Origin: JAPKYZ01 sp033763835 | GTDB taxonomy: Bacteria; Acidobacteriota; Terriglobia; Bryobacterales; Bryobacteraceae | Direction of reading: 5' to 3' | DNA: 64,000 bases | NCBI GenBank assembly: GCA_033763835.1 | Contig: JANRJS010000039.1 | Span: 1-64,000 of the forward strand | Shown here: positions 41,243-50,680 of the stretch, one piece after another | Layout of the letters: every line of letters starts with the position of its first letter | Numbering within the stretch: position 1 is the stretch's first letter | Translations under genes and position numbers: made by a program | The notes under the pieces: generated by a model | The model's input: the letters and a program-made list of their open reading frames with translations, nothing else | Database searches by the model: none | Told to the model about the DNA's origin: nothing

Positions 41243-42816
41243 CCTTGGACGCGCTTCTCTTTCCCGGCCCAGAAGCGCTCTTTAAGGACCAGTTTGCGAA
41301 TCTTGCCAGTACCTGTCTTGGGCAGCTGTTCTTCCGAGAACTCGACAATGCGCGGCAGTTTGTAGCGTCCGAGGATGCCTCCGAGATAGTCGAGCATTTG
41401 TTCCGCGGTCACGGTACCGCCGGGCTTGCGCACGATAATCGCCGCGGGAACTTCGCCCCACTTAGGATCGGGTGCGGCAACCACGGCGCACTCGAACACG
41501 TCGGGGTGCGAGAAGATCGCTTTCTCGACCTCGATGGACGAAATGTTCTCGCCGCCCGAAATGATGATCTCTTTCTTGCGGTCGACGATGTGGAAGTAAC
41601 CTTCCTCGTCCCAAACGGCCATATCGCCGGTGTGGAACCAGTCGTCGCGCATCACCGCCGCCGTCGCTTCCGGCTCCTTAAAGTAGCCGTTCATCACGTG
41701 ATCGCCGCGCACTACGATCTCCCCGATCGACTGCCCGTCTTTCGGAACGTCGCGATCTTCGTTATCGACCACGCGCATCTCGACGCCTACCGCGGGCCAA
41801 CCGGCCATCGCCTGGCGGCGATAGCGCTCTTTCTCGTCTTTGTACGTCGTGCCCGGTTTGGGCAAAGCGCTCGTCAAGACCGGAGCGGTTTCGGTAAGTC
41901 CGTAACCCGCGAATACGCTGGTGCCGAGCGCCTTCTCCGCGCGCTGGATCAGTTCGGGCGAAGACGCAGCCCCGCCGATCATGACGCGTTCGAGCGACGA
42001 AACATCGTACTTCGCCAGGTCCGGAAAATTGATCAGCGCGTTCAGCATGGTCGGCACTAAGCTCATGTGCGTCGCGCGATGCTCTTGAATGAGCGAGCAA
42101 ACGAACGCCGGGTCGAAACGCCTCACCATCACCTGTTTGATGCCGATCAGCGTCGAAGTTTGCGGGCGGCCCCAGCCATTGGCGTGGAACAGGGGAATCG
42201 TATGCAGATCGACGGCGGTTTCGGGCGACGGAAACATGAACGCGCAATCGATCGCGTGGAGATACAGAGTGCGGTGCGAGAGAGCGACGCCCTTCGGCGT
42301 GCCGGTAGAGCCGGACGTGTAGAACAATTCCGCGATCGAATTCTCGTCGATCTTCATGATGTCGGTACGCTCGGGTACGCCCGGCGAGACGAACGCCTTG
42401 TACTCGTCCGAGTCGCCGAGGAGGACGTACTTCTCGATCGCGGGGCAGTTGGCGCGTAGATGCTCTACCAGCGCGGCGAAATCCGCCTCGTAGAAGAGTA
42501 TGCGTGCGCCGGAATGATTCAGGATCGCCGTCAACTCGCCGGGCGACAATCGAACGTTGAGCGGCATCACAATACCGCCTGCCATCGGCACTCCGTAGTA
42601 GCCTTCGAGCAGTTCGTGCGTATTGAAGCTCAGATAGGCCACTCGGTCTTGCGGCTTCAATCCCCACTGGCGCAGAGCGGAAGCGAGAGTCTGGGCACGC
42701 TCGGCGAACGCGGCGTAGGTATAGGTTCGCGCGCCGCAGACGATCCCGGTCTTTCTGGGGAACAAGTCGAGAGCGCGGTGCAAACAGCGGATCGGCGTTA
42801 ACGGGACGACGGCCAT
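41239..42816 (-). CDS. Acyl-CoA synthetase (AMP-forming)
   Basis: A 525-aa ANL-superfamily ligase that activates a carboxylic acid with ATP and joins it to CoA. The P-loop-like motif is YTSGSTGTPKGV, followed by GYGLTETAP and HTGDMAVWDEEGYFHIVDR. The catalytic Lys is in PKTGTGKIRK. The long- or medium-chain fatty-acid group fits best, but benzoate or other acids are possible. It is coupled to the PrmA-like gene and follows the M14 peptidase by a 66-base gap. Confidence 0.9.
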   Translation of the reverse strand: MAVVPLTPIRCLHRALDLFPRKTGIVCGARTYTYAAFAERAQTLASALRQWGLKPQDRVAYLSFNTHELLEGYYGVPMAGGIVMPLNVRLSPGELTAILNHSGARILFYEADFAALVEHLRANCPAIEKYVLLGDSDEYKAFVSPGVPERTDIMKIDENSIAELFYTSGSTGTPKGVALSHRTLYLHAIDCAFMFPSPETAVDLHTIPLFHANGWGRPQTSTLIGIKQVMVRRFDPAFVCSLIQEHRATHMSLVPTMLNALINFPDLAKYDVSSLERVMIGGAASSPELIQRAEKALGTSVFAGYGLTETAPVLTSALPKPGTTYKDEKERYRRQAMAGWPAVGVEMRVVDNEDRDVPKDGQSIGEIVVRGDHVMNGYFKEPEATAAVMRDDWFHTGDMAVWDEEGYFHIVDRKKEIIISGGENISSIEVEKAIFSHPDVFECAVVAAPDPKWGEVPAAIIVRKPGGTVTAEQMLDYLGGILGRYKLPRIVEFSEEQLPKTGTGKIRKLVLKERFWAGKEKRVQG

Positions 42817-42882
42817 GCCGGATAGTCTATATCGGGCCGCTAGCGTCCGTTCCCGAGCGTCGGCGCGCGTCGTTCCCGCGCG

Positions 42883-45495
42883 TCAGCGCATGTCATTAAA
42901 GTGCAGCAGTGCGTTGAACAGCATGGCGAACTCGCTGTGCGTCTGCCAGCGGTAACAAGGATTGGTGGCGAACATCAACACGCTCCCTTTACCCACCGGC
43001 ACGTCGAGAATCGCCGGACGGTCCCGCAACTCGGCGACGCCTCGGATGTGCCCGCTCAGCACGCCCTTATCGGTGGACGGATAAGAAAGCAACGACCACT
43101 TCTTGCGGTCCTCGTACGCCGCGTACAGCAGCGGGCCGTTCGAGTAACGCACCGGAATCGACTTACCCACGTAGCCGTAGAGCACCGGATGGTCGGCCTT
43201 CTCGATCTGCGCTTCAAGAATCGGCCCCGGAGCGTAGAAGGCGTTCGACGGCCGGCCCGCGTCCACTTTGCGAGTCAATCCGAACTCGGCGGGGAACGCA
43301 CTCGCGCCGCCAAGCGTGATAAGCCGTCCGCCTTCGTTCAGAAACTTCTCGAACTCGACAACGCCGGCCAGTCCCATGCCGCCGCAGATATCTTCGCTTT
43401 CGCCGTATGCGCCAAGATGCTTGAACTGCGCGGTCTTGTTGTACGCCAACGGGCGGCCCTTGCAATCGATGTCGAAGACGATGCCCTTGCCCGATCCCCC
43501 GCGTTGGTTCGGCATGAGGATCACGTCGTAAGCGCCCCTGAGATTGCCCTTCTTCACGCGCTCTTTGAAGATCAACTCGTAGGGCACTTCGAACGTGTCG
43601 AACGCGTGGCGCACCCAGCCGACCTCCTGGGTCGAGCCCCAAGTCGAGTAGAGCGCGATCCGCGGCATTTCTACTTCGTGGCGCGCAACATTTGGAAGTT
43701 CGGGTAGAGCTTTCGCTTTCAGACCAAGTTCCTCTACTAGCTTGCGTGCCCGGTCCGAGTTACTCAGCAACATTGTCCCCGCCGGTAAATCGCCGGACGC
43801 CTTTTCGAGCGCCTCGACCTTTTCGCCTTTAAGCCGGGCGCGGAACGTAATCAGAGAATGCGCGCCGTTGTGAACGACGGCTAAGTGCTTGCCGTCTCCC
43901 GTTACGACGCCGCGTGGCTCGAACCGGTCCACCGGCTCTACTGGCACGTCCAGCGCCGCCTTATCGGCGACTTCTTTCACGTCTACTTGGAACTGAATTC
44001 CCATCGTCCAGCCGGTGTCGTCGTAGGTGCGGAGATTCGGGTCGGGATAGTTTTGCTTTTCGAGCAGGCTCTTCGCTAATCGCCCGTAAGGTTGATCGCG
44101 GCGGATCAGAAACGCGCCTTCTTTCGTTCGCCCGATCTCGATTCCTTGCAGCCGAAGGGTGTTCACGAGCAGCGCTACGCGAGTAGGATCGCGTTGCCCG
44201 GCGGCGATGGTCCATCCATAGGGCGCGGACTTCTTGCCGTCCTCAATGGCGTTCTTCGATTTGCGGTAGAAGTTCTCGACGATCGTCCGCGAGTTGTTCG
44301 CCGCGAGTTCGAGTGCCGCGAGCACGCCGGTCTGCATGTAATTCGTGTTGTTGCGGATCGACCATTCCACTTCTTTGTAGGGCGGCATGGGGCGGTACCA
44401 CTCGCGGCTGGTTTGCCCCGCGCCGGTCGCGCCCGGCGGCACGACGTTGCGCTTCATCGTGTTCGCGCCGCCGTTACCGAACGTTTCATACATGCGCAAC
44501 ATGCCGTTGTGATTCGACGCCATGAAGCCGAGATAACCGACACTCCACATATCGACGAAAGCGTGCGTCCACACGCCGGGCATGCCGTAGCCGATCAACT
44601 TTGTCATCTCGTAGTTGGCGAACCACGGTAACTCGGCATATAGAATCGGATCGAGGTTGGGATTTTGCGGCGCTTGTCCGGAGAACGTATAGAGAAATGG
44701 AACGCTCTCGTGCAAGTCGTGGACGATCGGTGCGTGCCAATCGAGATAGAACTTCAGCCAGTTCCTCATCACGACCTGCGAATAGTGCATATCGCGGTTG
44801 TTGTCGTGAAATACATACTTGCCCCAGTACGGCGGTCCGATGACTCGATCCTCCTCGGACTCCTCGCTGAGCTTGTGCCGGTAGTACCAATCCGTGTATC
44901 GCTCCTGGCCGTCGGGCTCGAGCGCCGGGACGATCGCAACGATCAAGTTATTGCGGATCGCGTCGTACATCGCGCCTTGCTCAGCGATAAGGCGATAAGC
45001 GAGCTCCATAACCATCTCAGGCGGCCCCGTTTCGCCGGAATGCAATCCGGCGGTGATCTGATAGACCGGTTTCGCCTTGCTCAGAACGGCGGCCGGATCG
45101 GTGAGTTTGCGCGGGTCGGCTAACTGAGCCAGGTACGCTTTATAGGTATTGAGATCGGCGAGCGTCGCTTCGTCGGCGATCATCGCCACCAGTAAGTCGC
45201 GGCCCTCGTCCGTTTTGCCCGCCGAGAGCAACTTAACCCGCTTCGACGATTTTTCGAGCGCTCGAAAATAGCGAACGATGTCCGAGTAGTAAGTCAGCTT
45301 CTTCGGCTCGCCGACGTGATGCCCGATCACCTCTTTTGGAGTGGGAATGCCAGCGGCCTTAGGCAGATGGTCGACGAGAGGACTTAAGAATTCCGGCTTC
45401 GTTGTCCATTTGCGTACGGACGCCGCGAAGTCATCGTCCTGCGGCTGCTGGGCGAAGAGCGCGCACGGCAGCAAAAGTAAGAGGGGCCGCTTCAT
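42883..45495 (-). CDS. Secreted M14-family zinc carboxypeptidase
   Basis: An 870-aa protein with a signal peptide (MKRPLLLLLPCALFAQ). The zinc ligands His and Glu occur in AGLHSGETGPPEM. A later His in LHESVPFLYT and aspartate-rich stretches (NNRDMHYSQ) complete an M14-like site. Beyond residue 400 the protein continues with an extended C-terminal region (VAGVVEFEKFLNEGGRLITLGGA) of glutamine-amidotransferase-like character. It likely degrades proteins or peptides outside the inner membrane. The TonB receptor gene precedes it by 24 bases. Confidence 0.85.
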   Translation of the reverse strand: MKRPLLLLLPCALFAQQPQDDDFAASVRKWTTKPEFLSPLVDHLPKAAGIPTPKEVIGHHVGEPKKLTYYSDIVRYFRALEKSSKRVKLLSAGKTDEGRDLLVAMIADEATLADLNTYKAYLAQLADPRKLTDPAAVLSKAKPVYQITAGLHSGETGPPEMVMELAYRLIAEQGAMYDAIRNNLIVAIVPALEPDGQERYTDWYYRHKLSEESEEDRVIGPPYWGKYVFHDNNRDMHYSQVVMRNWLKFYLDWHAPIVHDLHESVPFLYTFSGQAPQNPNLDPILYAELPWFANYEMTKLIGYGMPGVWTHAFVDMWSVGYLGFMASNHNGMLRMYETFGNGGANTMKRNVVPPGATGAGQTSREWYRPMPPYKEVEWSIRNNTNYMQTGVLAALELAANNSRTIVENFYRKSKNAIEDGKKSAPYGWTIAAGQRDPTRVALLVNTLRLQGIEIGRTKEGAFLIRRDQPYGRLAKSLLEKQNYPDPNLRTYDDTGWTMGIQFQVDVKEVADKAALDVPVEPVDRFEPRGVVTGDGKHLAVVHNGAHSLITFRARLKGEKVEALEKASGDLPAGTMLLSNSDRARKLVEELGLKAKALPELPNVARHEVEMPRIALYSTWGSTQEVGWVRHAFDTFEVPYELIFKERVKKGNLRGAYDVILMPNQRGGSGKGIVFDIDCKGRPLAYNKTAQFKHLGAYGESEDICGGMGLAGVVEFEKFLNEGGRLITLGGASAFPAEFGLTRKVDAGRPSNAFYAPGPILEAQIEKADHPVLYGYVGKSIPVRYSNGPLLYAAYEDRKKWSLLSYPSTDKGVLSGHIRGVAELRDRPAILDVPVGKGSVLMFATNPCYRWQTHSEFAMLFNALLHFNDMR

Positions 45496-45519
45496 GCGGC
45501 TCATGCTAGCAGAGCTTCG

Positions 45520-48500
45520 CTACCAGACCAATCGAGCGCCCACTTGCACGCGGCGCGGCGCCCGCGCGGTCGCCACGACTCCGAAGCCAGGCGCTCCGAG
45601 AACGCGGCCGGGATTTCCGAAATCGGCGTGATTGGCGATATTGAAAAACTCGCCGCGAAGCTGGAACTTGCGAGTCTCGCCGATCGGAATGTTCTTAAGC
45701 AGCGACACATCGAAGTTAACGATGTTGTCGGACCGGAGAATGTTCACGCCTTGGTTTCCGGAACGGTAAGCCGCCGGTTGCGCAAGCGCCGACGTGTCGA
45801 ACCAGCGTGTCAAAGAGCGCTCGTCGCCCGACAGGTTGGGATCGCGGAGTACATCGGCACGCAAGGCTCCGGCGGCGAAGGCGTTGCGGGTATCGACTTG
45901 CGTGGTCACCGTGAACGGAGCGCCCGATTGCAGCAGCACCACGGTTCCGACGCCCCAGTCGCCCACGATGTGGCGCGACCAGCTATCGCTCAGGAAGCGC
46001 TTGCCTTTGCCGAACGGCAATTCATACACGCTCGACCAAGTGAGGCGGTGCCGGACGTCGTTTTCCGAAGGTCCCCAATCGTTGCGGCGGTTGTAGAAGT
46101 CCGAGTACGGTCCGCCCTCGGCTCCGAGCACGCCGCCGCCTTCGTTCGTGTTGTTCAAGAACTTCGACCATGTGTAGGTGGCAAGAATGTTGAAGCCCGC
46201 CGAGAAGCGCTTTTCAAAGCGTGCCACAAGCGCGTGATAACTCGACACACCCAAAGGTGGCAACAGCACACTCACACCGGTGAACTGCGGGAAGGGGCGG
46301 TCGCGTTGGCTCTGATTGTTTGGCCCCAATACTTCGGGGCGTATTTGATTCAACGATAGATTCGACGACGGTAATTTGCGGCTTAGATTGCCCAGGTAGG
46401 TCGCTTCGACGATCACCGCACCGGGTAACTCGCGCTGAATTCCGAAATTGAATTGCTGCGCGTAACCGGTTCCCCGATTGTCCTCGTAAAACGTCACGTT
46501 CGTGTTCGGATTCTGTCCGACGCGTACGGAACCGAAACTGTCGTTGAGGGTCGGTGGCGTAAGCGTAAAGCCGGGCACGCCGTCGCGAAGAAAGAACGGC
46601 GCGGTGATGCCGTTGTCCGGCGAATTCAATGTAAGCGAGTTCTCGAAACCGAGCGACGCCGAAGCCGGTGCGCCCGCGTCGAACGGATGCGCGAAGAAGA
46701 TTCCGTAGCCGCCGCGCATCACCGTCGATTGCGACCCGAACGGCTTCCACGCGAAGCCGAAGCGCGGTCCAAAGTTGTTCCAATCGGCGTTGTAGGGATT
46801 GGTCCGCCAACCGTTCACCCCCATGAACTTGATGACGCCCGGCGTCCCCGACACGGGATTCGTTTGCAACGTGTCGAAGCCATTCATGCGGTTGTTTCTG
46901 TCGGTGATGGGTGTGTCCACCTCCCAGCGCACGCCGAAGTTCAACGTCAGATCCCTCGACACCTGCCAGTCGTCTTGCGCGAAGCCCGACATGTAGTAGC
47001 TGTAGCGGTCGAGAATCTGCGTCTCGCGCGCGGCGAACGCCGTGGGGAATCCCAGCAGTAACGTCGCCATTCCGTTGCCGCTGGCCGCGACTCCGGGTTG
47101 TCCGGTGGCCAAGGGTCCGAAGGTGAACGCCCCGGAGAGCGTTGGGCGATTGATCTCGAAGTTGTACGAAGGGCGCAACTCAAACCCGAACTTCATCGAG
47201 TGGCGGCCCCTCACCCAGGAGAAGTTGTCGATCAACTGGTACTGCTGGATCGGGAATTGCTGCCGCTCCTGGTTTGTCGATCCGATCTGTTGATAGCCCG
47301 TCGCCGTAATGCCCGGAAACGCGTTCTCCGGAACGCCTTTGATGCCCAACTTCGACGGCCAATTGCCGCCGATGCCTTTCGAACGATTCCAGTTAATTCG
47401 GTTCGAATAAGTAAAGCGAAGATCGTTAACGATGTTGGGACTGACGATACGAGTCCAGGACACGAACGTGTAGTGCTGGTGGCGGAGGGGGTCCTCGAGC
47501 GTGTCGGCTTGGGGCTCCGGAAACACGCTGGTGTTGAAAACGTTGTCCGAGTTGTAGATATAGCGCGCCTGGAGTTTGTCCTTCGATCCCAGGTTGTGAT
47601 CGACCTTCGCAGTGTAGTTATCGCGTGTGAGACGGCTCACGTAATTCGCGCGAAAGTTATTCGCACCCGTGATGTTGTCGGGAGCGCGATTCGGCGCGGG
47701 GTAGAACTTGACGATAGTCGCCGCTACCGGGTCAATCCGGCTCGCGGGGATGCGATTGCCGGGAAACTGATCGCGGACGGTGCGCGTGCCCTCAACGCGC
47801 GTAGAGTTGGGATCGTACACAGGCACTACCGTTCCATTCGCCGCAAAAGTTTGCGAGAAGTCCCCCGCGATCTGCTGGGCGGTGGGGAGGGTCATGGTTC
47901 GAATCTGGCCCTCGCCGCGCCGTGAGCCCTCGTAGGCGAAAAAGAAAAACGTCTTGTCCTTGCCGTTGTAGAGCTTTGGGATAACCACCGGCCCGCCGAC
48001 GGTGCCGCCGAACACGTTGTAGCGCAGCGGCGCGCGCTGCTTTTCGCCGTTCACCCAAGGCGCGAAGAAATTCCCGGCGTCGAGCTTCTCGTTGCGCAGA
48101 TACTCGAACAGCGTGCCCTTGAGTGTGTTGCCGCCGGACTTTGTGGTCGCGATCACCACGCCGCCCGCCGAGCCGCCGTACTCCGCCGAGTAGTTGTTCG
48201 AGAGGATCTTGACCTCTTGGACGACCTCCACCGGCGGATCGAAATCCATCTGGCCGATTCCCAACCGCATGTTCTGGCCGGTGCCGCCGTCGACGAAAAA
48301 GTTTTGCGATTGCGTACGCCCACCTGCGAGCGAAAAATTGGGCTTCGCGCCGCTGTCGTAGTTCACGAATACCGCGCCTCCAGTGATGTTTACTAAGTTC
48401 ATCGACCGGCGGTCGCCGAGCGGCATGTCCTCGATCGTCTTCGATTCGACGAGTTGGCTCACGTCCGAGGTCCGCGTCTCTAATGTAGAAGCCGCGGCAT

Positions 48501-48837
48501 TCACGTTGACCGTTTCGGTCACCGCGCCGACTTCGAGTTGAATCGCAAGCTCAAGAGCTTGGCCCGTAGTGAGCACCAGTCCCGAGCGCGCGTACTTACG
48601 AAAGCCGGGATGCTCGACGGTGAGCGAGTAAGAGCCGATCGGCAAACCTCGGAGCGAGTAAAAGCCCGATTCGTTGGTACGCGCCTCGAACTTAACCTGT
48701 GTCGCGGCGTTGGTGGCGAAAACCTGCGCATCGACGATCAACGCACCTTGTGTATCGGTGACAATTCCGCTCACCGTCGCCTGCGGCGACTGGGCGATAC
48801 AAACCAGCGACAACCCGAGAAGCGAAGCGAGTTTCAT
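45520..48837 (-). CDS. Oar-like TonB-dependent receptor with carboxypeptidase-regulatory domain
   Basis: A 1105-aa outer-membrane protein. A signal peptide (MKLASLLGLSLVCIAQS) is followed by a carboxypeptidase-regulatory-like beta domain of about 85 residues (VSGIVTDTQGALIVDAQVFATNAAT) and a plug starting around TVNVNAAASTLETRTSDVSQLV. A large barrel ends in GARLVW. This is the Oar-type receptor common in Acidobacteria, which imports large substrates such as peptides or polysaccharide fragments. The downstream M14 peptidase suggests peptides. An ATG three codons earlier is also possible. Confidence 0.88.
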   Translation of the reverse strand: MKLASLLGLSLVCIAQSPQATVSGIVTDTQGALIVDAQVFATNAATQVKFEARTNESGFYSLRGLPIGSYSLTVEHPGFRKYARSGLVLTTGQALELAIQLEVGAVTETVNVNAAASTLETRTSDVSQLVESKTIEDMPLGDRRSMNLVNITGGAVFVNYDSGAKPNFSLAGGRTQSQNFFVDGGTGQNMRLGIGQMDFDPPVEVVQEVKILSNNYSAEYGGSAGGVVIATTKSGGNTLKGTLFEYLRNEKLDAGNFFAPWVNGEKQRAPLRYNVFGGTVGGPVVIPKLYNGKDKTFFFFAYEGSRRGEGQIRTMTLPTAQQIAGDFSQTFAANGTVVPVYDPNSTRVEGTRTVRDQFPGNRIPASRIDPVAATIVKFYPAPNRAPDNITGANNFRANYVSRLTRDNYTAKVDHNLGSKDKLQARYIYNSDNVFNTSVFPEPQADTLEDPLRHQHYTFVSWTRIVSPNIVNDLRFTYSNRINWNRSKGIGGNWPSKLGIKGVPENAFPGITATGYQQIGSTNQERQQFPIQQYQLIDNFSWVRGRHSMKFGFELRPSYNFEINRPTLSGAFTFGPLATGQPGVAASGNGMATLLLGFPTAFAARETQILDRYSYYMSGFAQDDWQVSRDLTLNFGVRWEVDTPITDRNNRMNGFDTLQTNPVSGTPGVIKFMGVNGWRTNPYNADWNNFGPRFGFAWKPFGSQSTVMRGGYGIFFAHPFDAGAPASASLGFENSLTLNSPDNGITAPFFLRDGVPGFTLTPPTLNDSFGSVRVGQNPNTNVTFYEDNRGTGYAQQFNFGIQRELPGAVIVEATYLGNLSRKLPSSNLSLNQIRPEVLGPNNQSQRDRPFPQFTGVSVLLPPLGVSSYHALVARFEKRFSAGFNILATYTWSKFLNNTNEGGGVLGAEGGPYSDFYNRRNDWGPSENDVRHRLTWSSVYELPFGKGKRFLSDSWSRHIVGDWGVGTVVLLQSGAPFTVTTQVDTRNAFAAGALRADVLRDPNLSGDERSLTRWFDTSALAQPAAYRSGNQGVNILRSDNIVNFDVSLLKNIPIGETRKFQLRGEFFNIANHADFGNPGRVLGAPGFGVVATARAPRRVQVGARLVW

Positions 48838-48864
48838 GGCGGTCATCGTATCACCGCCCGGGCG

Positions 48865-50661
48865 CTATTTTTTCATCGCTTCGCGCAGCAACATGGCCAG
48901 AATCGCTTCCGAGGAACCGGCCCCCGAGGAACCACCGCCGGAGACTGTGACATCGGGCGTCAGGCGAATGCCTTTCTCGGCGAGAATTGTAAAAATCTGC
49001 AACAGCGAGTAATTGCCGCCCATCGCCTCGACGCCCAATTTGTAGGCGTCCGCTTTCGCTTGGCCAATGGCCCGGATCGCCTCGGCTTCGTTGCGGCCCT
49101 TGATCGCAAGTACCTCGCCTTCCGCTTCGCCGACCCGCTTTTTGGCGATGGCTTCGCCCTCTGCGCGGCGCGACAGCACTTGCGAATCGCCTTGCGCCTG
49201 TTCCACGGAGGCTTTGGCGCGCATTTCGGCGATCCGCACGTCCTGTTCGGAATTGACGATTTCCTTTTGTTTGTCGGCCAGCGACTTCTGCCGCTCTAAC
49301 TCTTGCCGCGTCCGCTGCGTCTGCTCTTCGGTCTGGTAAGTTTTCTGCTGTTCTTCGGCGATGCGGCGCGTGGTGAGTGTCAGCATGAGTTCCGGCGGGG
49401 GCGCTATGTCGCCGATGAGCGTATCGACGGCTTGCACGTCGTATTCGCGAATGGCGTTGGTGATGTGACCGCGCGCCTCCCTTTGGCGTTCGCTGCGGTT
49501 GGTAAGAAAATCGAGAACCGTGTAGTTCTGCGCGCTGTTCCGGAAGTAGTTGCCGACGATGGGCTCAAGCACTTCGTTAACCAGATTTTTCACGCTGCCG
49601 ACGCGCGAAATCACCCACGGAGCTTTCGTAGCGCCGATATTGATAATTTGCGAAACGTCGAGATTGAAGGCGAATCCGTCTTTCGATCTCACGGCGATCG
49701 TCGATAGCTTCTCGTCGAGCTTGTGCGCTTCGGACCGAGTGGAAGCCCAATTGAGAACGATGTTCGTGGTGGGCACTAACTCGACTTTCATAATTCGTGT
49801 ATTCACTGGATGCTTGCCGGGATAGAGAGGCTCATTCCAAACACCCTTGCCGCCTTTCGGCACGATATTGCCGTGAGTGAACTGATCGCCCGAAATGTCC
49901 TTTAGATCCTCGCCGACGAAGCTCACCACCACTCCCACATAACCGATCGGGACGGAGACCAGGTCGGCTTCCTCGATCTCGGCGAACCAAGGATTGATGT
50001 TGTAGGCTCCGGCGAGCATAATCTGCTCTTGCAAGCCGCGGCAGCCGCCATTGCGGATGAAGGCGTCGGGGTTTTGGAAGGTAGTGTGACCGTCAACGAC
50101 TTTCGCCGCCATCTGTCCGACCGGCATCGGCGCGCCGTCCAGGGCGGTGACGATGCCGATTTTGTCGGAGCCGATCTGCGTCATCGGGATGTTCGGCAGC
50201 ACCTTGAACAACACCGGATTGATCCGATAAAACCCGGCGGTTAGCACCGTGCTTTGACGTCCTTTTTGCCCGCCGCCGCGCAGGAACAGTTCGGCGTTCT
50301 GAAAGTTGTCGCACTCGACGGCTTCACAGAGCACCCGATCGATCGGAGGCGGATTGCCGTCGTTGGCGATCACCAATCCCACAAAGCCCGGCTGGATGAC
50401 GGTCAGCGGATGCTTTTCCACCTTGTACATGAGGGGGAAGAATCCGAGATGAAATCCCGGTCCCAGAGTGCGGGCTTGATAGCCGGGCTCGCCTTCGAGA
50501 GCGACAATCCGGCCTTCGGGAAGCTTTTTGCCTTTCCAGGAAAGGCGCTTAACGACGACACCCACTTGGTTCTCCCGGATGACAACCAAGCCCATCAGGA
50601 GAACAACAAACAGGAAGAGCGCGAGCGCGCCCCCGAAAAACAGCAGGAGAAACGTGGTCAC
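48865..50661 (-). CDS. SPFH/band-7 protein with N-terminal repeats
   Basis: A 598-aa flotillin-like protein. Residues 1-30 hold a membrane helix (LLLFFGGALALFLFVVLLMGLVV). Next come four related repeats of about 75-100 residues beginning at QVGVVV, GFVGLV, DKIGIV and GYVGVV. Their shared marks are FQN-x2-FLRGGG / FQNPDAFIRNGG and LTAGFYRINP / LAGAYNINP. The SPFH domain and a coiled coil (RRIAEEQQKTYQTEEQTQRTR) follow, ending in a Gly/Ser tail. Such proteins scaffold membrane microdomains. It follows the RND adaptor by 19 bases. Confidence 0.85.
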   Translation of the reverse strand: MTTFLLLFFGGALALFLFVVLLMGLVVIRENQVGVVVKRLSWKGKKLPEGRIVALEGEPGYQARTLGPGFHLGFFPLMYKVEKHPLTVIQPGFVGLVIANDGNPPPIDRVLCEAVECDNFQNAELFLRGGGQKGRQSTVLTAGFYRINPVLFKVLPNIPMTQIGSDKIGIVTALDGAPMPVGQMAAKVVDGHTTFQNPDAFIRNGGCRGLQEQIMLAGAYNINPWFAEIEEADLVSVPIGYVGVVVSFVGEDLKDISGDQFTHGNIVPKGGKGVWNEPLYPGKHPVNTRIMKVELVPTTNIVLNWASTRSEAHKLDEKLSTIAVRSKDGFAFNLDVSQIINIGATKAPWVISRVGSVKNLVNEVLEPIVGNYFRNSAQNYTVLDFLTNRSERQREARGHITNAIREYDVQAVDTLIGDIAPPPELMLTLTTRRIAEEQQKTYQTEEQTQRTRQELERQKSLADKQKEIVNSEQDVRIAEMRAKASVEQAQGDSQVLSRRAEGEAIAKKRVGEAEGEVLAIKGRNEAEAIRAIGQAKADAYKLGVEAMGGNYSLLQIFTILAEKGIRLTPDVTVSGGGSSGAGSSEAILAMLLREAMKK

Positions 50662-50680
50662 CCCCGCTAGTGTAACCGTG

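Noticed and set aside
41245..42060. 271-aa plus-strand frame over the acyl-CoA ligase
   Set aside because: Antisense shadow; no start signal or motif.
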